Shown: in pieces, positions 44,451 through 53,575 of the stretch
Layout: the number at the start of each line of letters is the position of its first letter
How positions within the stretch are numbered: the first letter of the stretch is position 1
Origin: Hydrogenophaga sp.
GTDB lineage: Bacteria > Pseudomonadota > Gammaproteobacteria > Burkholderiales > Burkholderiaceae_C
Length of the DNA: 64,000 nt
NCBI GenBank assembly: GCA_011391495.1
Contig: JAABQK010000011.1
Coordinates: 1 to 64,000 of the forward strand
Direction of reading: 5' to 3'
Position numbers and translations under genes: made by a program
The notes under the pieces: model-generated
What the model saw: only the letters and a program-made list of their open reading frames with translations
What the model was told of the DNA's origin: nothing
Databases searched by the model: none

Positions 44451-45896
44451 TCAGGCGTGTGCGGGGTTGACAGCGAGGACGGGCACGTCTTCAACACGGC
44501 CTTGGCGCATCGTCATGACGACGTTCCACAGCATGACCAGCATGCCGCCGAGGTAAAGCAAACCGCCCAGCAGACGAATCACATAGAACGGGAAGGTGGC
44601 TTTTACCGACTCGACGAAGGTGTAGGTCAGGCTGCCATCGGGGTTGACCGAGCGCCACATCAGACCCTGCATCACCCCAGCGATCCACATCGCGGCGATG
44701 TACAGCACGATGCCGATGGTGGCGACCCAGAAGTGCAGCTCAATGGCGGGCACCGAGTACATCTTCTTCTGGCCGAACAGGCGCGGGATCAGGTAGTACA
44801 GCGAACCCATGGACACCAGACCCACCCAGCCCAGAGCACCGGAGTGCACGTGGCCCACGGTCCAGTCGGTGTAGTGTGAGAGTGCATTGACGGTCTTGAT
44901 GGACATCATCGGACCTTCGAAGGTGGACATGCCGTAGAACGACAGGGACACGATCAGGAAGCGCAGGATGGGGTCGTCACGCAGCTTGTGCCAGGCACCC
45001 GACAGGGTCATGATGCCGTTGATCATGCCGCCCCAGCTGGGGGCCAGCAGGATCAAGGAGAACACCATGCCGACCGATTGCGTCCAGTCCGGCAACGCGG
45101 TGTAGTGCAGGTGGTGAGGACCCGCCCACATGTAGGTGAAGATCAGCGCCCAGAAGTGGACGATGGACAGGCGGTAGGAGTAGACCGGACGCTCGGCCTG
45201 CTTGGGAATGAAGTAGTACATCATGCCCAGGAAGGCAGCCGTCAGGAAGAAGCCCACGGCATTGTGGCCGTACCACCATTGCACCATGGCGTCCTGCACG
45301 CCGGCGTAGGCCGAGTAGGAGTGCGTGGCGCTGGTCGGGATCGCCAGGTTGTTGAAGATGTGCAGCAGGGCGATGGTGATGATGTAGGCACCAAAGAACC
45401 AGTTGGCCACATAGATGTGCTTGACCTTGCGGATGCCGACCGTGCCGAAGAACACAACCGCGTACGACACCCAGACCACCGTGATCAAGAGATCGATCGG
45501 CCAGATCAGTTCGGCGTACTCCTTGCTCTGGGTCAGACCCATCGGCAACGTGATGACCGCCGAGACGATCACCGCATTCCAGCCCCAGAAGGTCAGCCAA
45601 GCCAGCTTGTTCGAGAACAAGGCGGTGTGACAGGTTCGTTGAACCACGTAGTAACTGGTTGCAAACAGCACCGACCCGCCGAACGCAAAAATCACCGCGT
45701 TGGTGTGTAGCGGACGGAGGCGACCGTAGGTCAGCCATTCAATGCCCATATTGAGCTCGGGCCAGGTCAACTGGGCCGCAATGATCACCCCCACCAGCAT
45801 GCCCACCACGCCGTAGATCACGGACATGACGGCAAACCCGCGGACCACACCATCGTTGTAGACCGCCGGTTGGCTGGCCTTTGTTGTCACGGACAT
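44451..45896 (-). CDS. ccoN: cbb3-type cytochrome c oxidase subunit I
   Basis: A 481-aa catalytic subunit, with about 12 helices, carrying the low-spin haem b and the haem b3-CuB site. Conserved His-rich segments include [48 protein letters not shown] and [17 protein letters not shown]. This high-affinity oxidase works at low oxygen. GGAG lies about 7 bases before the ATG. An FNR box is about 65 bp upstream, and it is the first gene of ccoNOQP-G-H. Confidence 0.97.
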   Translation of the reverse strand: MSVTTKASQPAVYNDGVVRGFAVMSVIYGVVGMLVGVIIAAQLTWPELNMGIEWLTYGRLRPLHTNAVIFAFGGSVLFATSYYVVQRTCHTALFSNKLAWLTFWGWNAVIVSAVITLPMGLTQSKEYAELIWPIDLLITVVWVSYAVVFFGTVGIRKVKHIYVANWFFGAYIITIALLHIFNNLAIPTSATHSYSAYAGVQDAMVQWWYGHNAVGFFLTAAFLGMMYYFIPKQAERPVYSYRLSIVHFWALIFTYMWAGPHHLHYTALPDWTQSVGMVFSLILLAPSWGGMINGIMTLSGAWHKLRDDPILRFLIVSLSFYGMSTFEGPMMSIKTVNALSHYTDWTVGHVHSGALGWVGLVSMGSLYYLIPRLFGQKKMYSVPAIELHFWVATIGIVLYIAAMWIAGVMQGLMWRSVNPDGSLTYTFVESVKATFPFYVIRLLGGLLYLGGMLVMLWNVVMTMRQGRVEDVPVLAVNPAHA

Positions 45897-45953
45897 ACAG
45901 AACTCCTCATAAATGTCACTTGGCGAGTGTCCACATGTAACCCGCCCACCGCC

Positions 45954-45967
45954 TTGACTTAAGTCAA
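45954..45967 (-). promoter_or_regulatory. FNR-type box upstream of ccoN
   Basis: TTGAC-TTAA-GTCAA is a perfect palindrome matching the FNR consensus at 8 of 10 fixed positions, with the symmetric T-to-C change common in Burkholderiales. The centre is 64.5 bp before the ccoN ATG, allowing a start site near 45919 with the activator at -41.5. It overlaps the ccoS stop codon. Confidence 0.75.
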
Positions 45968-46101
45968 TCGCCCCTGAGAATGCGCTCGCCTTCTCTTTCT
46001 ATGTTGTCAAACTGCCCCCCTTGAAGCGCCCACCAAAAGATGCCAATGATGGCGAACACGAGAACCAGAGAGACAGGAATCAACAAAAACAGGACATCCA
46101 T
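45964..46101 (-). CDS. ccoS: cbb3 oxidase assembly protein CcoS
   Basis: A 45-aa protein: one membrane helix (about 4-25, [20 protein letters not shown]), then the conserved [19 protein letters not shown] region that typifies CcoS, needed for cofactor insertion into cbb3 oxidase. GGAGG lies 8 bases before ATG 46101. It follows ccoI by 30 bp; its stop lies within the FNR box of ccoN. Confidence 0.93.
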   Translation of the reverse strand: MDVLFLLIPVSLVLVFAIIGIFWWALQGGQFDNIEREGERILRGD

Positions 46102-46131
46102 GTTGGACACCTCCAGAAAGAGACCAAAGCA

Positions 46132-48615
46132 CTAGGCCGATGGTACGCCCGCTGCACCATACCCACCGGGGGTATCAGAGGTTGTAGCGGGGACATTGGA
46201 TGCCAGACGCAGGGCATTGGCGATGACCAGCAAGGAACTGCCGGCCATGCCGAGGCCGGCCAGCCAAGGCGGCATCCAGCCCACCAAGGCCAGGGGGACA
46301 GCCACCAAGTTGTACGCGGCAGCCCAGATCAGGTTTTGCCGCACGATGCGCATCGTGGACTTCGCCTGTCGCAGCGTCAAGACGACATCCATCACCTGCC
46401 CACCCTGAATCACATAGTCGGATTGGGCTTGGGCCAGGGGGGCAGCATGACCGAGTGCGAAGGACGTGTCGGCACGCGCCAGCACGGGACCATCGTTCAG
46501 GCCATCACCCACCATGGCCAGCCTGTGTCCATGTTCCTGCAGCCTCACCACCTCGGTAAGCTTGCGCTCAGGAGTGGCACCGGCGATCACATGGTCCACG
46601 CCCACGGCCATGCCCACTTGATGGGCTGCCGACTCGCGGTCCCCCGACAGAAGCCAGGTTTGAATGCCCATGGCACGCAGGGCAGCCACGGCGGTCTTTG
46701 CATCTTCCCGAAGACCTTCCTGGAATTCGAAGGTCGCGAACCACCCCTGTCCGTCCGCCAGATAGGTCCGCGGAGAATGCCCCTCGTCGATTCCAGCAGG
46801 CTGGATCACGCCGCAAAAAACCGCCGAGCCCAGGCGCACCGTCATGCCATCGGGCAGTCTGCCCTGCAGGCCCTGCCCCGCCACTTCACTCAGGTCAGAA
46901 AGCTGGAGCGAAGACGGGCCACCCACAGCGCCGCCAGGGTCAGCCTCGGCAAGTGCCCGGGAAACCGGATGCAATGAGCCTTGGGCCAGCGAAGCGGCCA
47001 GCGCCAGCGCCTGTTCCCGGGTGACGCCATCGCGGGTGCGAACGGTCTGCAACACCAGCCGGTCGTGGGTGAGCGTGCCGGTTTTGTCAAAGATCACGGT
47101 ATTGATGCCAGACAAAGCTTCGAAGGCCTGCAGCCGCCGCACCAGAATGCCCCTCCGGGCCAACGCTCCCGCAGAGGTGAGCATGGCCGCAGGCGTGGCC
47201 AGCGACAGGGCACAGGGACAGGTCACGATCAGCACCGCCACCGCGACGGCAAGCGCTTTGGTGTGATCGATCTGCCACCAGTACCATCCGGCACATGCTG
47301 CAGCCAACAGCACCAGCACCAGGAACGGTGCAGCGATGCGGTCGGCCAGCACCGCCAGCCGCGGCTTTTCGGTGGATGCCTTTTCCATCAGCGCCACGAT
47401 CTGGGCAAAACGGGTATCGCGCCCGAGGCGCTGCACCGCAATGAGCACCGGCCCTCCCAGGTTGAAGCTGCCGGCCACGACGCCCTGCCCGCGCCCACGG
47501 CTCACGGGGTTCGACTCACCGGTGAGCAGTGCTTCGTCCACTGTCGCGTTCGGGCTCAGGATTTCACCATCGCCGGGGAAAGCCTGTCCGGCCTGAACCC
47601 GCACGGTATCGCCCACCACCAGGCGGCGCACCGAAACCGTCTCAAAACCACCATCCGCTTTCTGGCGCTCGCACACCTCTGGCAAGCGATTCATGAGACT
47701 GTCCAGCGCACCGGCCGTGCGGTCACGGGCCTTGTGCTCCAGGTAGCGCCCCCCCAGCAGGAAAAAAACGAACATGGTCAGTGAGTCGAACCAGACCTCA
47801 TGCCCCCAGGGGCCGGTTGGATCGAAGGTGGCAGCGGAGCTGACCAGAAATGTCACCAGGATGCCGATCGAAACCGGGGTGTCCATCCCCACCCGCCCGA
47901 GCCGGAGATCGCGCCACGCGCTGCGGAAAAATGGTCCGCTGGCGAAGAACACCACCGGCAGGCTCAGCACCCAGCTGGCCCAGCGCAGCAACTGGTCTAT
48001 GTCGGCGGGTATTTCCCCGGGCTCCGTCACGTAGGCCGGCCATGCGTACATCATGACCTGCATCGCACAGAACCCCGCGACAAACAGGCGCCACAGCGCC
48101 TGTCTGGTTTCGCGCAGCCGCTCGCTGATGGAGAGTGCCTGCTGCATCGGCAACAGGCGGTAACCCGTCTGCCCGACCGCCTGCGCCAGGCTGGACATGC
48201 GGGTCTTCGCGGGATCCCATCGCACCGTCAGACGGCGGGTGGCGGCATGCACCTGGGCCAGCTGCACGCCGGGCAGGTCCTGCAGGGCGCATTCCACCGT
48301 GTCGGCGCAGGCAGCACAGTACATGCCCTGCACCATGAGAACCGACTCGGCCATCGGCCGACCATCGAGCTCGCGGTATTCGGTGAAGTCCTGCTGCTCG
48401 ACCGGATCGTCCAGCACGGCAAAATTGTCCGTGACGGTCAGAGGGCCTCGATGGGCACCGAAAACATCGAAGGAGCCGAAACCCTGCGCGCCGATGTCTG
48501 GCTTGAGGTCCTGGTTCGCAGGCTTGAGGGCAGAAGATCGCCCAATGGGAAACCCCACCGGGGGCGCGGTGACGGCCTCTTTCATGAGGCGAGAATAATC
48601 CAGCTCAGGGTCCAT
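46132..48615 (-). CDS. ccoI: Copper-transporting P-type ATPase CcoI (FixI)
   Basis: An 827-aa P1B-type ATPase that exports copper for cbb3 oxidase. Order: an N-terminal Cys-poor segment, a heavy-metal-associated domain with MYCAACADTVE (about 93-160), eight helices including the CPC site (TCPCALSLATPAAML), the phosphorylation Asp in DKTGTLTHD, TGES in the actuator (LLTGESNP) and MVGDGLNDGPVLARAD at the hinge. It is longer at the N-terminus than CopA. ATG 48615 lies 5 bp from an FNR box. Confidence 0.95.
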   Translation of the reverse strand: MDPELDYSRLMKEAVTAPPVGFPIGRSSALKPANQDLKPDIGAQGFGSFDVFGAHRGPLTVTDNFAVLDDPVEQQDFTEYRELDGRPMAESVLMVQGMYCAACADTVECALQDLPGVQLAQVHAATRRLTVRWDPAKTRMSSLAQAVGQTGYRLLPMQQALSISERLRETRQALWRLFVAGFCAMQVMMYAWPAYVTEPGEIPADIDQLLRWASWVLSLPVVFFASGPFFRSAWRDLRLGRVGMDTPVSIGILVTFLVSSAATFDPTGPWGHEVWFDSLTMFVFFLLGGRYLEHKARDRTAGALDSLMNRLPEVCERQKADGGFETVSVRRLVVGDTVRVQAGQAFPGDGEILSPNATVDEALLTGESNPVSRGRGQGVVAGSFNLGGPVLIAVQRLGRDTRFAQIVALMEKASTEKPRLAVLADRIAAPFLVLVLLAAACAGWYWWQIDHTKALAVAVAVLIVTCPCALSLATPAAMLTSAGALARRGILVRRLQAFEALSGINTVIFDKTGTLTHDRLVLQTVRTRDGVTREQALALAASLAQGSLHPVSRALAEADPGGAVGGPSSLQLSDLSEVAGQGLQGRLPDGMTVRLGSAVFCGVIQPAGIDEGHSPRTYLADGQGWFATFEFQEGLREDAKTAVAALRAMGIQTWLLSGDRESAAHQVGMAVGVDHVIAGATPERKLTEVVRLQEHGHRLAMVGDGLNDGPVLARADTSFALGHAAPLAQAQSDYVIQGGQVMDVVLTLRQAKSTMRIVRQNLIWAAAYNLVAVPLALVGWMPPWLAGLGMAGSSLLVIANALRLASNVPATTSDTPGGYGAAGVPSA

Positions 48616-48619
48616 GCGC

Positions 48620-48633
48620 TTGATTTAAGTCAA
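48620..48633. promoter_or_regulatory. FNR-type box between ccoI and uspA
   Basis: TTGAT-TTAA-GTCAA matches the consensus at 9 of 10 positions. It lies only 5-18 bp upstream of the ccoI ATG, too close to be an upstream activator there, but its centre is about 40 bp before a TAGTCT -10 (48655-48660) pointing to uspA. This fits a class II FNR promoter for uspA and possible repression of ccoI, or a ccoI promoter farther up. Confidence 0.68.
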
Positions 48634-48696
48634 CCGCAGCCGGGCGGTCTTTGTTAGTCTATTGTCTGTCCAACAACAATTCCATTGGAGAACAGC

Positions 48697-49140
48697 ATGT
48701 ACAAGCGCATCCTCGTGGCCACCGACGGCTCGAAGTTGTCCAAAATGGCGGTCGAACATGCCATCAATCTGGCCGACATCACGGGCGCCGAAGTGGTCGC
48801 CCTGAAGGTGGTGCCACGCTATCCGCAGACCTATTTCGAGGGTGGTGTGGCGCTGGCAGCGGCCGAGGTGGCTCGCATCGAGAAGCAATGGCAGGAGGAA
48901 GCCATGCAAGCGGTCAATGCCGTGAAATCAGCGGGCCAGTTGCGCGAGGTCAAGGTCAAGCCCGTCACGGTCAAGTCCGACCTGATTGCCGAGGCCATCA
49001 TTGCCGCGGCCAAACGCAACAAGTGCGATCTGATTGTCATGGCCTCGCATGGCCGCCGGGGCATCAAGCGACTGTTGCTCGGCAGTGAAACCCAGCAAGT
49101 GCTGACGCATTCGCACACACCGGTGCTGGTGCTGCGCTGA
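48697..49140 (+). CDS. Universal stress protein UspA family
   Basis: A 147-aa single-domain Usp: the N-terminal YKRILVATDGSKLSKMAVEH and the ATP-binding GHGRRGIKRLLLGSETQQVL-like segment (SHGRRGIKRLLLGSE) are both present, so an ATP-binding type is likely. ATG 48697 has GGAGAACAGC before it; a TTG four codons upstream is not used. A likely FNR-driven promoter precedes it, tying it to low-oxygen stress. Confidence 0.92.
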   Translation: MYKRILVATDGSKLSKMAVEHAINLADITGAEVVALKVVPRYPQTYFEGGVALAAAEVARIEKQWQEEAMQAVNAVKSAGQLREVKVKPVTVKSDLIAEAIIAAAKRNKCDLIVMASHGRRGIKRLLLGSETQQVLTHSHTPVLVLR

Positions 49141-49149
49141 TCGCCTCAC

Positions 49150-49201
49150 GCCAACCCCAAAGAGAAAGCCCGCTGGTGCGGGCTTTCTCTTTGGGGTTGG
49201 C
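49150..49201. terminator. Strong bidirectional terminator (24-bp perfect stem)
   Basis: The inverted repeat 49150-49173 and 49178-49201 is perfect with a TGGT loop, between convergent uspA and the MatB-like gene. It is the longest perfect dyad I noticed in the window. Confidence 0.9.
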
Positions 49202-49208
49202 CCGTTCT

Positions 49209-50762
49209 TCAGACGAACAGGTGTGTGTGCTGCTCGCGCAACAGGTTCTTCTGCACTTTGCCCATGGCGTTGCGCGGCAGCTCCCGGACCACGAAACAGC
49301 GCTTGGGAATCTTGAAGTTGGCCAATTGTGCCTTCAGCGTGGCGATGATCTGGCTTTCATCAAGGGCCACGCCGGGCTTGGCGATCACCAAGGCAACCCC
49401 CACCTCGCCAAAATCCGGGTGCGGCACGCCCACCACCGCGCTCTCGGCCACGCCGGGCAATTCGTTGATGAAGCCTTCGATCTCGGCCGGATAGACGTTG
49501 TAGCCACCGGAAATGATCAGGTCCTTGCTGCGGCCGACGATGGTCACGTAGCCACGCTCGTCGATGCGGCCCACATCACCGGTCTTGAAGAAACCGTCGA
49601 CGGTGAACTCCTCGGCTGTTTTCTCCGGCATGCGCCAATAGCCGCTGAACACGTTGGGCCCACGCACCTGGATACCGCCGATCTCGCCCGGCGGCACAGG
49701 CAGACCGGCGTCGTCCATCACACGCAGGTCCACACCCGGCAGAGGAAAACCGACCGTGCCACCCCGCCGCTCGGTCTGGCCTGAATGCCGCGGGTCAGCG
49801 GCACAGGGGTTGGAGGTGAGCATGATCGTTTCGCTCATGCCGTACCGTTCGAGGATGGTGTGCCCCGTGCGGGATTTCCATTCGTTGAAGGTCTCGATCA
49901 GCAGCGGAGCCGATCCCGAGATGAACAGGCGCATGTGGGCAGCCTGCTGCGGCGTGAGTCCCGGCTCGGCCAGCATGCGCACGTAGAGCGTGGGTACGCC
50001 CATGAAGACCGTGGCCTCACGCATCCTCTCCAGCACGGCCTTGGGATCGAAGCTTGAAAGCCAGAGCATCTTGCTGCCATTGATCAGTGCACCGTGAATG
50101 GCCACAAAGAGTCCATGCACATGAAAGATGGGCAACGCGTGGATGAGCACATCGTCGGGCTGCCAGCACCAGTAGTCGCGCAGGACCAGCGCGTTGCTGC
50201 GCAGATTGCCGTGGGTCAGCATGGCGCCCTTGCTGCGGCCGGTGGTCCCACTGGTGTAGAGGATGGCGGCAAGATCGTCATCGCCCTTCTGGGCGGGGGT
50301 GTGGCGGTCACCGTGGTGGACGGCTCGTTCCAGCAGACTGCCGGTACGGTCATCTCCCAGGGTGAACACATGCCGGGTCCCGGCAGTGAACGCGATCTTG
50401 CTGACCCAGCCGAAGTTCTTCGGGCTGCAGACCACCACGGCCGGTTCGGCGTTGCCAATGAAGTACTCGATCTCGGCACGCTGGTAGGCGGTGTTGAGGG
50501 GCAGGAACACATGGCCGGCGCGCAGCGTGGCCAGGTAGAGCACCATGGCTTCAACCGACTTCTCCACCTGCACGGCGATGCGCGATTGCGGAGGAAGCTC
50601 CAGCGAGTCGAGCAGGTTGGCCAGCATGGCGGTGGCCCGATCCAGGTCACGCCAGGAGTAGCGCAGGCCAGGGGCGGAGGCGTCGACGGTCTCGACGGCC
50701 ACGCTGTCGAGGTCTTGCGGAAAAGCCGCGCACAGGGTGACAAACAGATTGAGGTTGCTCAT
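49209..50762 (-). CDS. MatB-like malonyl(methylmalonyl)-CoA synthetase / acyl-CoA ligase
   Basis: A 517-aa AMP-forming ligase. ILYTSGTTGRSKGAMLTHGN is the P-loop motif, ALPIFHVHGLFVAIHGALI and LERYGMSETIML are characteristic of MatB, TVDGFFKTGDVGRIDERGY is the A7/A8 region, and the C-terminal catalytic Lys is in PRNAMGKVQKN. The dicarboxylate preference is inferred from overall resemblance, not from checked substrate residues. It follows the enoyl-CoA hydratase by 37 bp, in an operon with a Bug-type binding protein. Confidence 0.85.
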   Translation of the reverse strand: MSNLNLFVTLCAAFPQDLDSVAVETVDASAPGLRYSWRDLDRATAMLANLLDSLELPPQSRIAVQVEKSVEAMVLYLATLRAGHVFLPLNTAYQRAEIEYFIGNAEPAVVVCSPKNFGWVSKIAFTAGTRHVFTLGDDRTGSLLERAVHHGDRHTPAQKGDDDLAAILYTSGTTGRSKGAMLTHGNLRSNALVLRDYWCWQPDDVLIHALPIFHVHGLFVAIHGALINGSKMLWLSSFDPKAVLERMREATVFMGVPTLYVRMLAEPGLTPQQAAHMRLFISGSAPLLIETFNEWKSRTGHTILERYGMSETIMLTSNPCAADPRHSGQTERRGGTVGFPLPGVDLRVMDDAGLPVPPGEIGGIQVRGPNVFSGYWRMPEKTAEEFTVDGFFKTGDVGRIDERGYVTIVGRSKDLIISGGYNVYPAEIEGFINELPGVAESAVVGVPHPDFGEVGVALVIAKPGVALDESQIIATLKAQLANFKIPKRCFVVRELPRNAMGKVQKNLLREQHTHLFV

Positions 50763-50799
50763 GGTCTGGACGACAGGTGGGGATAGACGATCAAAAGAC

Positions 50800-51570
50800 T
50801 CAGAAGACCGGCTCTCGCTTCTCCAGGAAAGCCCGGATGCCTTCGCGGTGTTCCGCGCTGTCGGCGTAGCGGTAGGCGGTCGCTGCACTTCGTTCGACTT
50901 CTGACACCCCTTCACGGCAGGCGCGCAGGGTCTGCTTGTTCATCCGCGCAGCCTCCGGCGCCAACACGGCGACGCGCTGGGCGCGGGCCGCCACATCCGC
51001 TGCCACCAACTGGTCGGCGATCAGGGCGTTCAGGAAACCACGGGTCTTCATCTCGGCGGCGTCGAACACCGCCGCCTCCAGCAACATCTCGCGCGCCGTG
51101 GCCACGCCCGCCTCCCGTGCCACCAGCCGGGCTTCCCGCGGGGCCATGGGAAATCCGAGCCTGGCAATCGGTGCTCCAAAGCGTGCGCGTTGCCCCGCCA
51201 CCCGGATGTCGCAGCAGCTCGCGATCTCCATCCCGGCGCCCATGCAATGGCCTTCGATCTGCGCCAGCAGAGGCAGGTCGCACGCCAGCATCGCCAGCAA
51301 TCCCCCCCAGACTTCGTTCTCGTGGAAATCGCGCAGGCTGTCTTCGACGAAGCGGAAATCGGGGTACTCGGAAATGTCACCTCCGGCGCAGAAATGCCCA
51401 CCCTCCCCGCACACGATCACGCAGCGCAGGTCCGAGCGCTGCTGCAAGGCGTCGAACGTGGTCCTGAGTTCCCGCCACATCGCACGCGACATGGCGTTGA
51501 ACTTGCCGGGGTGAGCCAGGGTCACCCGTGCAACCGGGCCCTGTGTGTCCAGCCGGATGTGCCCGCTCAT
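50800..51570 (-). CDS. Enoyl-CoA hydratase/isomerase family protein
   Basis: A 256-aa crotonase-fold enzyme with oxyanion-hole segments VCGEGGHFCAGGDISEY and IEGHCMGAGMEIASCCDIRVA. The catalytic Glu positions are in the GFPMAPREARLVAREAG region and differ from housekeeping FadB, so the activity (hydration, isomerisation or decarboxylation) is uncertain. Start and preceding stop are separated by two bases (TGAGCATG). Middle gene of the binding protein-hydratase-ligase operon. Confidence 0.85.
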   Translation of the reverse strand: MSGHIRLDTQGPVARVTLAHPGKFNAMSRAMWRELRTTFDALQQRSDLRCVIVCGEGGHFCAGGDISEYPDFRFVEDSLRDFHENEVWGGLLAMLACDLPLLAQIEGHCMGAGMEIASCCDIRVAGQRARFGAPIARLGFPMAPREARLVAREAGVATAREMLLEAAVFDAAEMKTRGFLNALIADQLVAADVAARAQRVAVLAPEAARMNKQTLRACREGVSEVERSAATAYRYADSAEHREGIRAFLEKREPVF

Positions 51571-51572
51571 GC

Positions 51573-52562
51573 TCAGTCGAGCTTGGCACCCGAGGCTTTG
51601 ACCACCTGTGCCCATTTGCGGATTTCGCTTTTCACGAACGCTTCGAACGGCGCGCCGCTGACGTTGGCGAACTCGGCGCCCTGAGCCGCCCAGACCGCCT
51701 TGGCCTCGTCGGTGCTGACGGCCTTGCGGATGTCTTCGATGGCACGGGTCTGCGCCTCGGCAGGAGCACCCTTGGGAGCCCACACGCCATACCAGGTGGT
51801 CACGTTGTAGTCAGGAAGACCGAGCTCGGCGGCACAGGGCACGTCCGGGAAAGCCGCGCTGCGTTTGCTGCCCGACACCATCAGCGCCTTGATGCGCCCC
51901 CCTTTGATGTGGGCGGCGGACGAGCCCAGTCCATCGAACATCATGTCCACGTTGCCAGCGATCAGATCGTTCAGGGCAGGACCGGCACCCCGGTAGGGAA
52001 TGTGGGTGATGAAGGTTTTGGTCTGTTGCTTGAACAACTCGCCAGCCAGGTGGTGCGAGGTACCGCTACCCGCCGAACCGTAGTTGAATTTGCCGGGATT
52101 GGCCTTGACCTTCGCGAGAAAGTCCTGAAAACCGGCTTCACTGTGTTTTTTTGCGTTGACCACCAGCACCTGCGGGACGCTCGCCACCAAGATGAGCGGT
52201 ATCAGGTCCTTTTCGATGTCGTAGTCGAGCCTGGGGTACATGCTCGGCGCAATGGTGTGGTGCACCGCCCCCATGAACAAGGTGTAGCCGTCGGGCGCGG
52301 CCCGCGAGGCAATGCCCGCTCCGAGAGTGCCACCGGCACCTCCGCGGTTGTCGATCACCATTGACTTGCCCGTCAGGCGCAAGAACTGGGCGGCCAGCGG
52401 TCTCGCGAAAGCATCGGTGCCCCCGCCTGCGGGAAACGGCACGATCATCGTGACCGTCTTAGACGGCCAGGCCGCCTGGGCCTGGGTCAACAAGGGTGCG
52501 CCTGCGGCACCAGCCAAGGCAGCGCGCAGCAAGCTGCGGCGGTTGAGGTGGGCGATCGTCAT
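51573..52562 (-). CDS. Bug/TctC-family periplasmic solute-binding protein
   Basis: A 329-aa tripartite tricarboxylate transporter binding protein with a Tat-like signal (NRRSLLRAALAGAAGAP). Family motifs are VTMIVPFPAGGGTDAFARPL, VIDNRGGAGGTLGA, GYTLFMGAVHHTIAPSMY, GSAGSGTSHHLAGELFK and HIPYRGAGPALNDLIAGNV. The two loops with Gly-rich bends hold a carboxylate through water bridges. No TctA/TctB lies nearby. It is first in the operon with an enoyl-CoA hydratase and a MatB-like ligase, so the bound solute may be a carboxylic acid later activated to CoA. Confidence 0.9.
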   Translation of the reverse strand: MTIAHLNRRSLLRAALAGAAGAPLLTQAQAAWPSKTVTMIVPFPAGGGTDAFARPLAAQFLRLTGKSMVIDNRGGAGGTLGAGIASRAAPDGYTLFMGAVHHTIAPSMYPRLDYDIEKDLIPLILVASVPQVLVVNAKKHSEAGFQDFLAKVKANPGKFNYGSAGSGTSHHLAGELFKQQTKTFITHIPYRGAGPALNDLIAGNVDMMFDGLGSSAAHIKGGRIKALMVSGSKRSAAFPDVPCAAELGLPDYNVTTWYGVWAPKGAPAEAQTRAIEDIRKAVSTDEAKAVWAAQGAEFANVSGAPFEAFVKSEIRKWAQVVKASGAKLD

Positions 52563-52650
52563 GGATTTGTCTCCTGTTGGTGTCATGGGTTTGGCCGACG
52601 TGTTTCCGCCGTGCCGGCCGGATTTTGCCCTGCGCGGGTCTGCAATGATG

Positions 52651-53478
52651 TCAGGCGTGCGTCCGCGCACTGGCAGAGGCACGCCGACCGAACCACCACC
52701 ACAGGCCGGCGCCCCCCAGGATCATGGGCACGCACAGCCACTGGCCCATGCTCATGCCCAAGGACAGCAGGCCCAGATGCGCGTCGGGCTCACGAAAGAA
52801 CTCGGCGATGAAGCGGAACACACCGTAACCGAACAGGAAGGCGGCCGCGACCTGACCGCTCGCGCGCTGCTTGCGTCCGTAGAGCCAGAGCAACACGAAC
52901 AGCAGCAGACCCTCCATCAGAAACTGGTAAGCCTGCGACGGGTGACGTGGCAAGTCGCCGGCGCCGCGAAACACCATGCCCCAGGGCAGCGAAGGATCGG
53001 ACACGCGGCCCCACAGTTCACCGTTGATGAAGTTGCCCAAGCGCCCGGCGGCCAGTCCCGTGGGCACGCAGGGTGCAACAAAATCCATCACCTGCAGGAA
53101 GGGCCGTCGGCGGCTGTGCGCATACCAGACCATGGCCGCCATCACACCCAGCATGCCCCCGTGAAAACTCATGCCGCCCTGCCAGACAGCAAAGATCTCC
53201 AGCGGATTGGCGAGGTAGTACGCAGGCTTGTAGAACAGGCAGTAGCCGATGCGCCCGCCCAGCACCACGCCCATCACACCCAGGAACAGGATGTCCTCGG
53301 TGTCACGACGGGCCCAGGGCTGCGGCTGGCGAATGGAAGCGAAGGGCTCGTGCTTCAGCCGGGCGTTGGCCAGCAGCATGAACAGTCCGAAGGCTGCGAG
53401 GTACGTCAGCCCATACCAGTGAATGGCCAGGGGACCGAGCTTGAGAGCGACAGGATCGATGTGGGGATGTATCAGCAT
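52651..53478 (-). CDS. lgt: Phosphatidylglycerol-prolipoprotein diacylglyceryl transferase
   Basis: A 275-aa inner-membrane enzyme with seven helices that attaches diacylglyceryl to the lipobox Cys of prolipoproteins. The essential residues occur in [10 protein letters not shown] (His) and the signature [14 protein letters not shown] (Arg, Asn, Glu). ATG 53478 gives the usual start; the frame is open seven codons further. It provides the lipidation for the lipoproteins at 15474 and 33843. It lies 97 bp after ilvD. Confidence 0.95.
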   Translation of the reverse strand: MLIHPHIDPVALKLGPLAIHWYGLTYLAAFGLFMLLANARLKHEPFASIRQPQPWARRDTEDILFLGVMGVVLGGRIGYCLFYKPAYYLANPLEIFAVWQGGMSFHGGMLGVMAAMVWYAHSRRRPFLQVMDFVAPCVPTGLAAGRLGNFINGELWGRVSDPSLPWGMVFRGAGDLPRHPSQAYQFLMEGLLLFVLLWLYGRKQRASGQVAAAFLFGYGVFRFIAEFFREPDAHLGLLSLGMSMGQWLCVPMILGGAGLWWWFGRRASASARTHA

Positions 53479-53575
53479 GGCCTGCGATTGTGCACGCAAG
53501 CCATGCCTGAGCGGGCACCGGATGCGATCGCCCGCTCAGGCCATGCGGGCTTGGTGCCCGAACAGCCCCAGAAGC

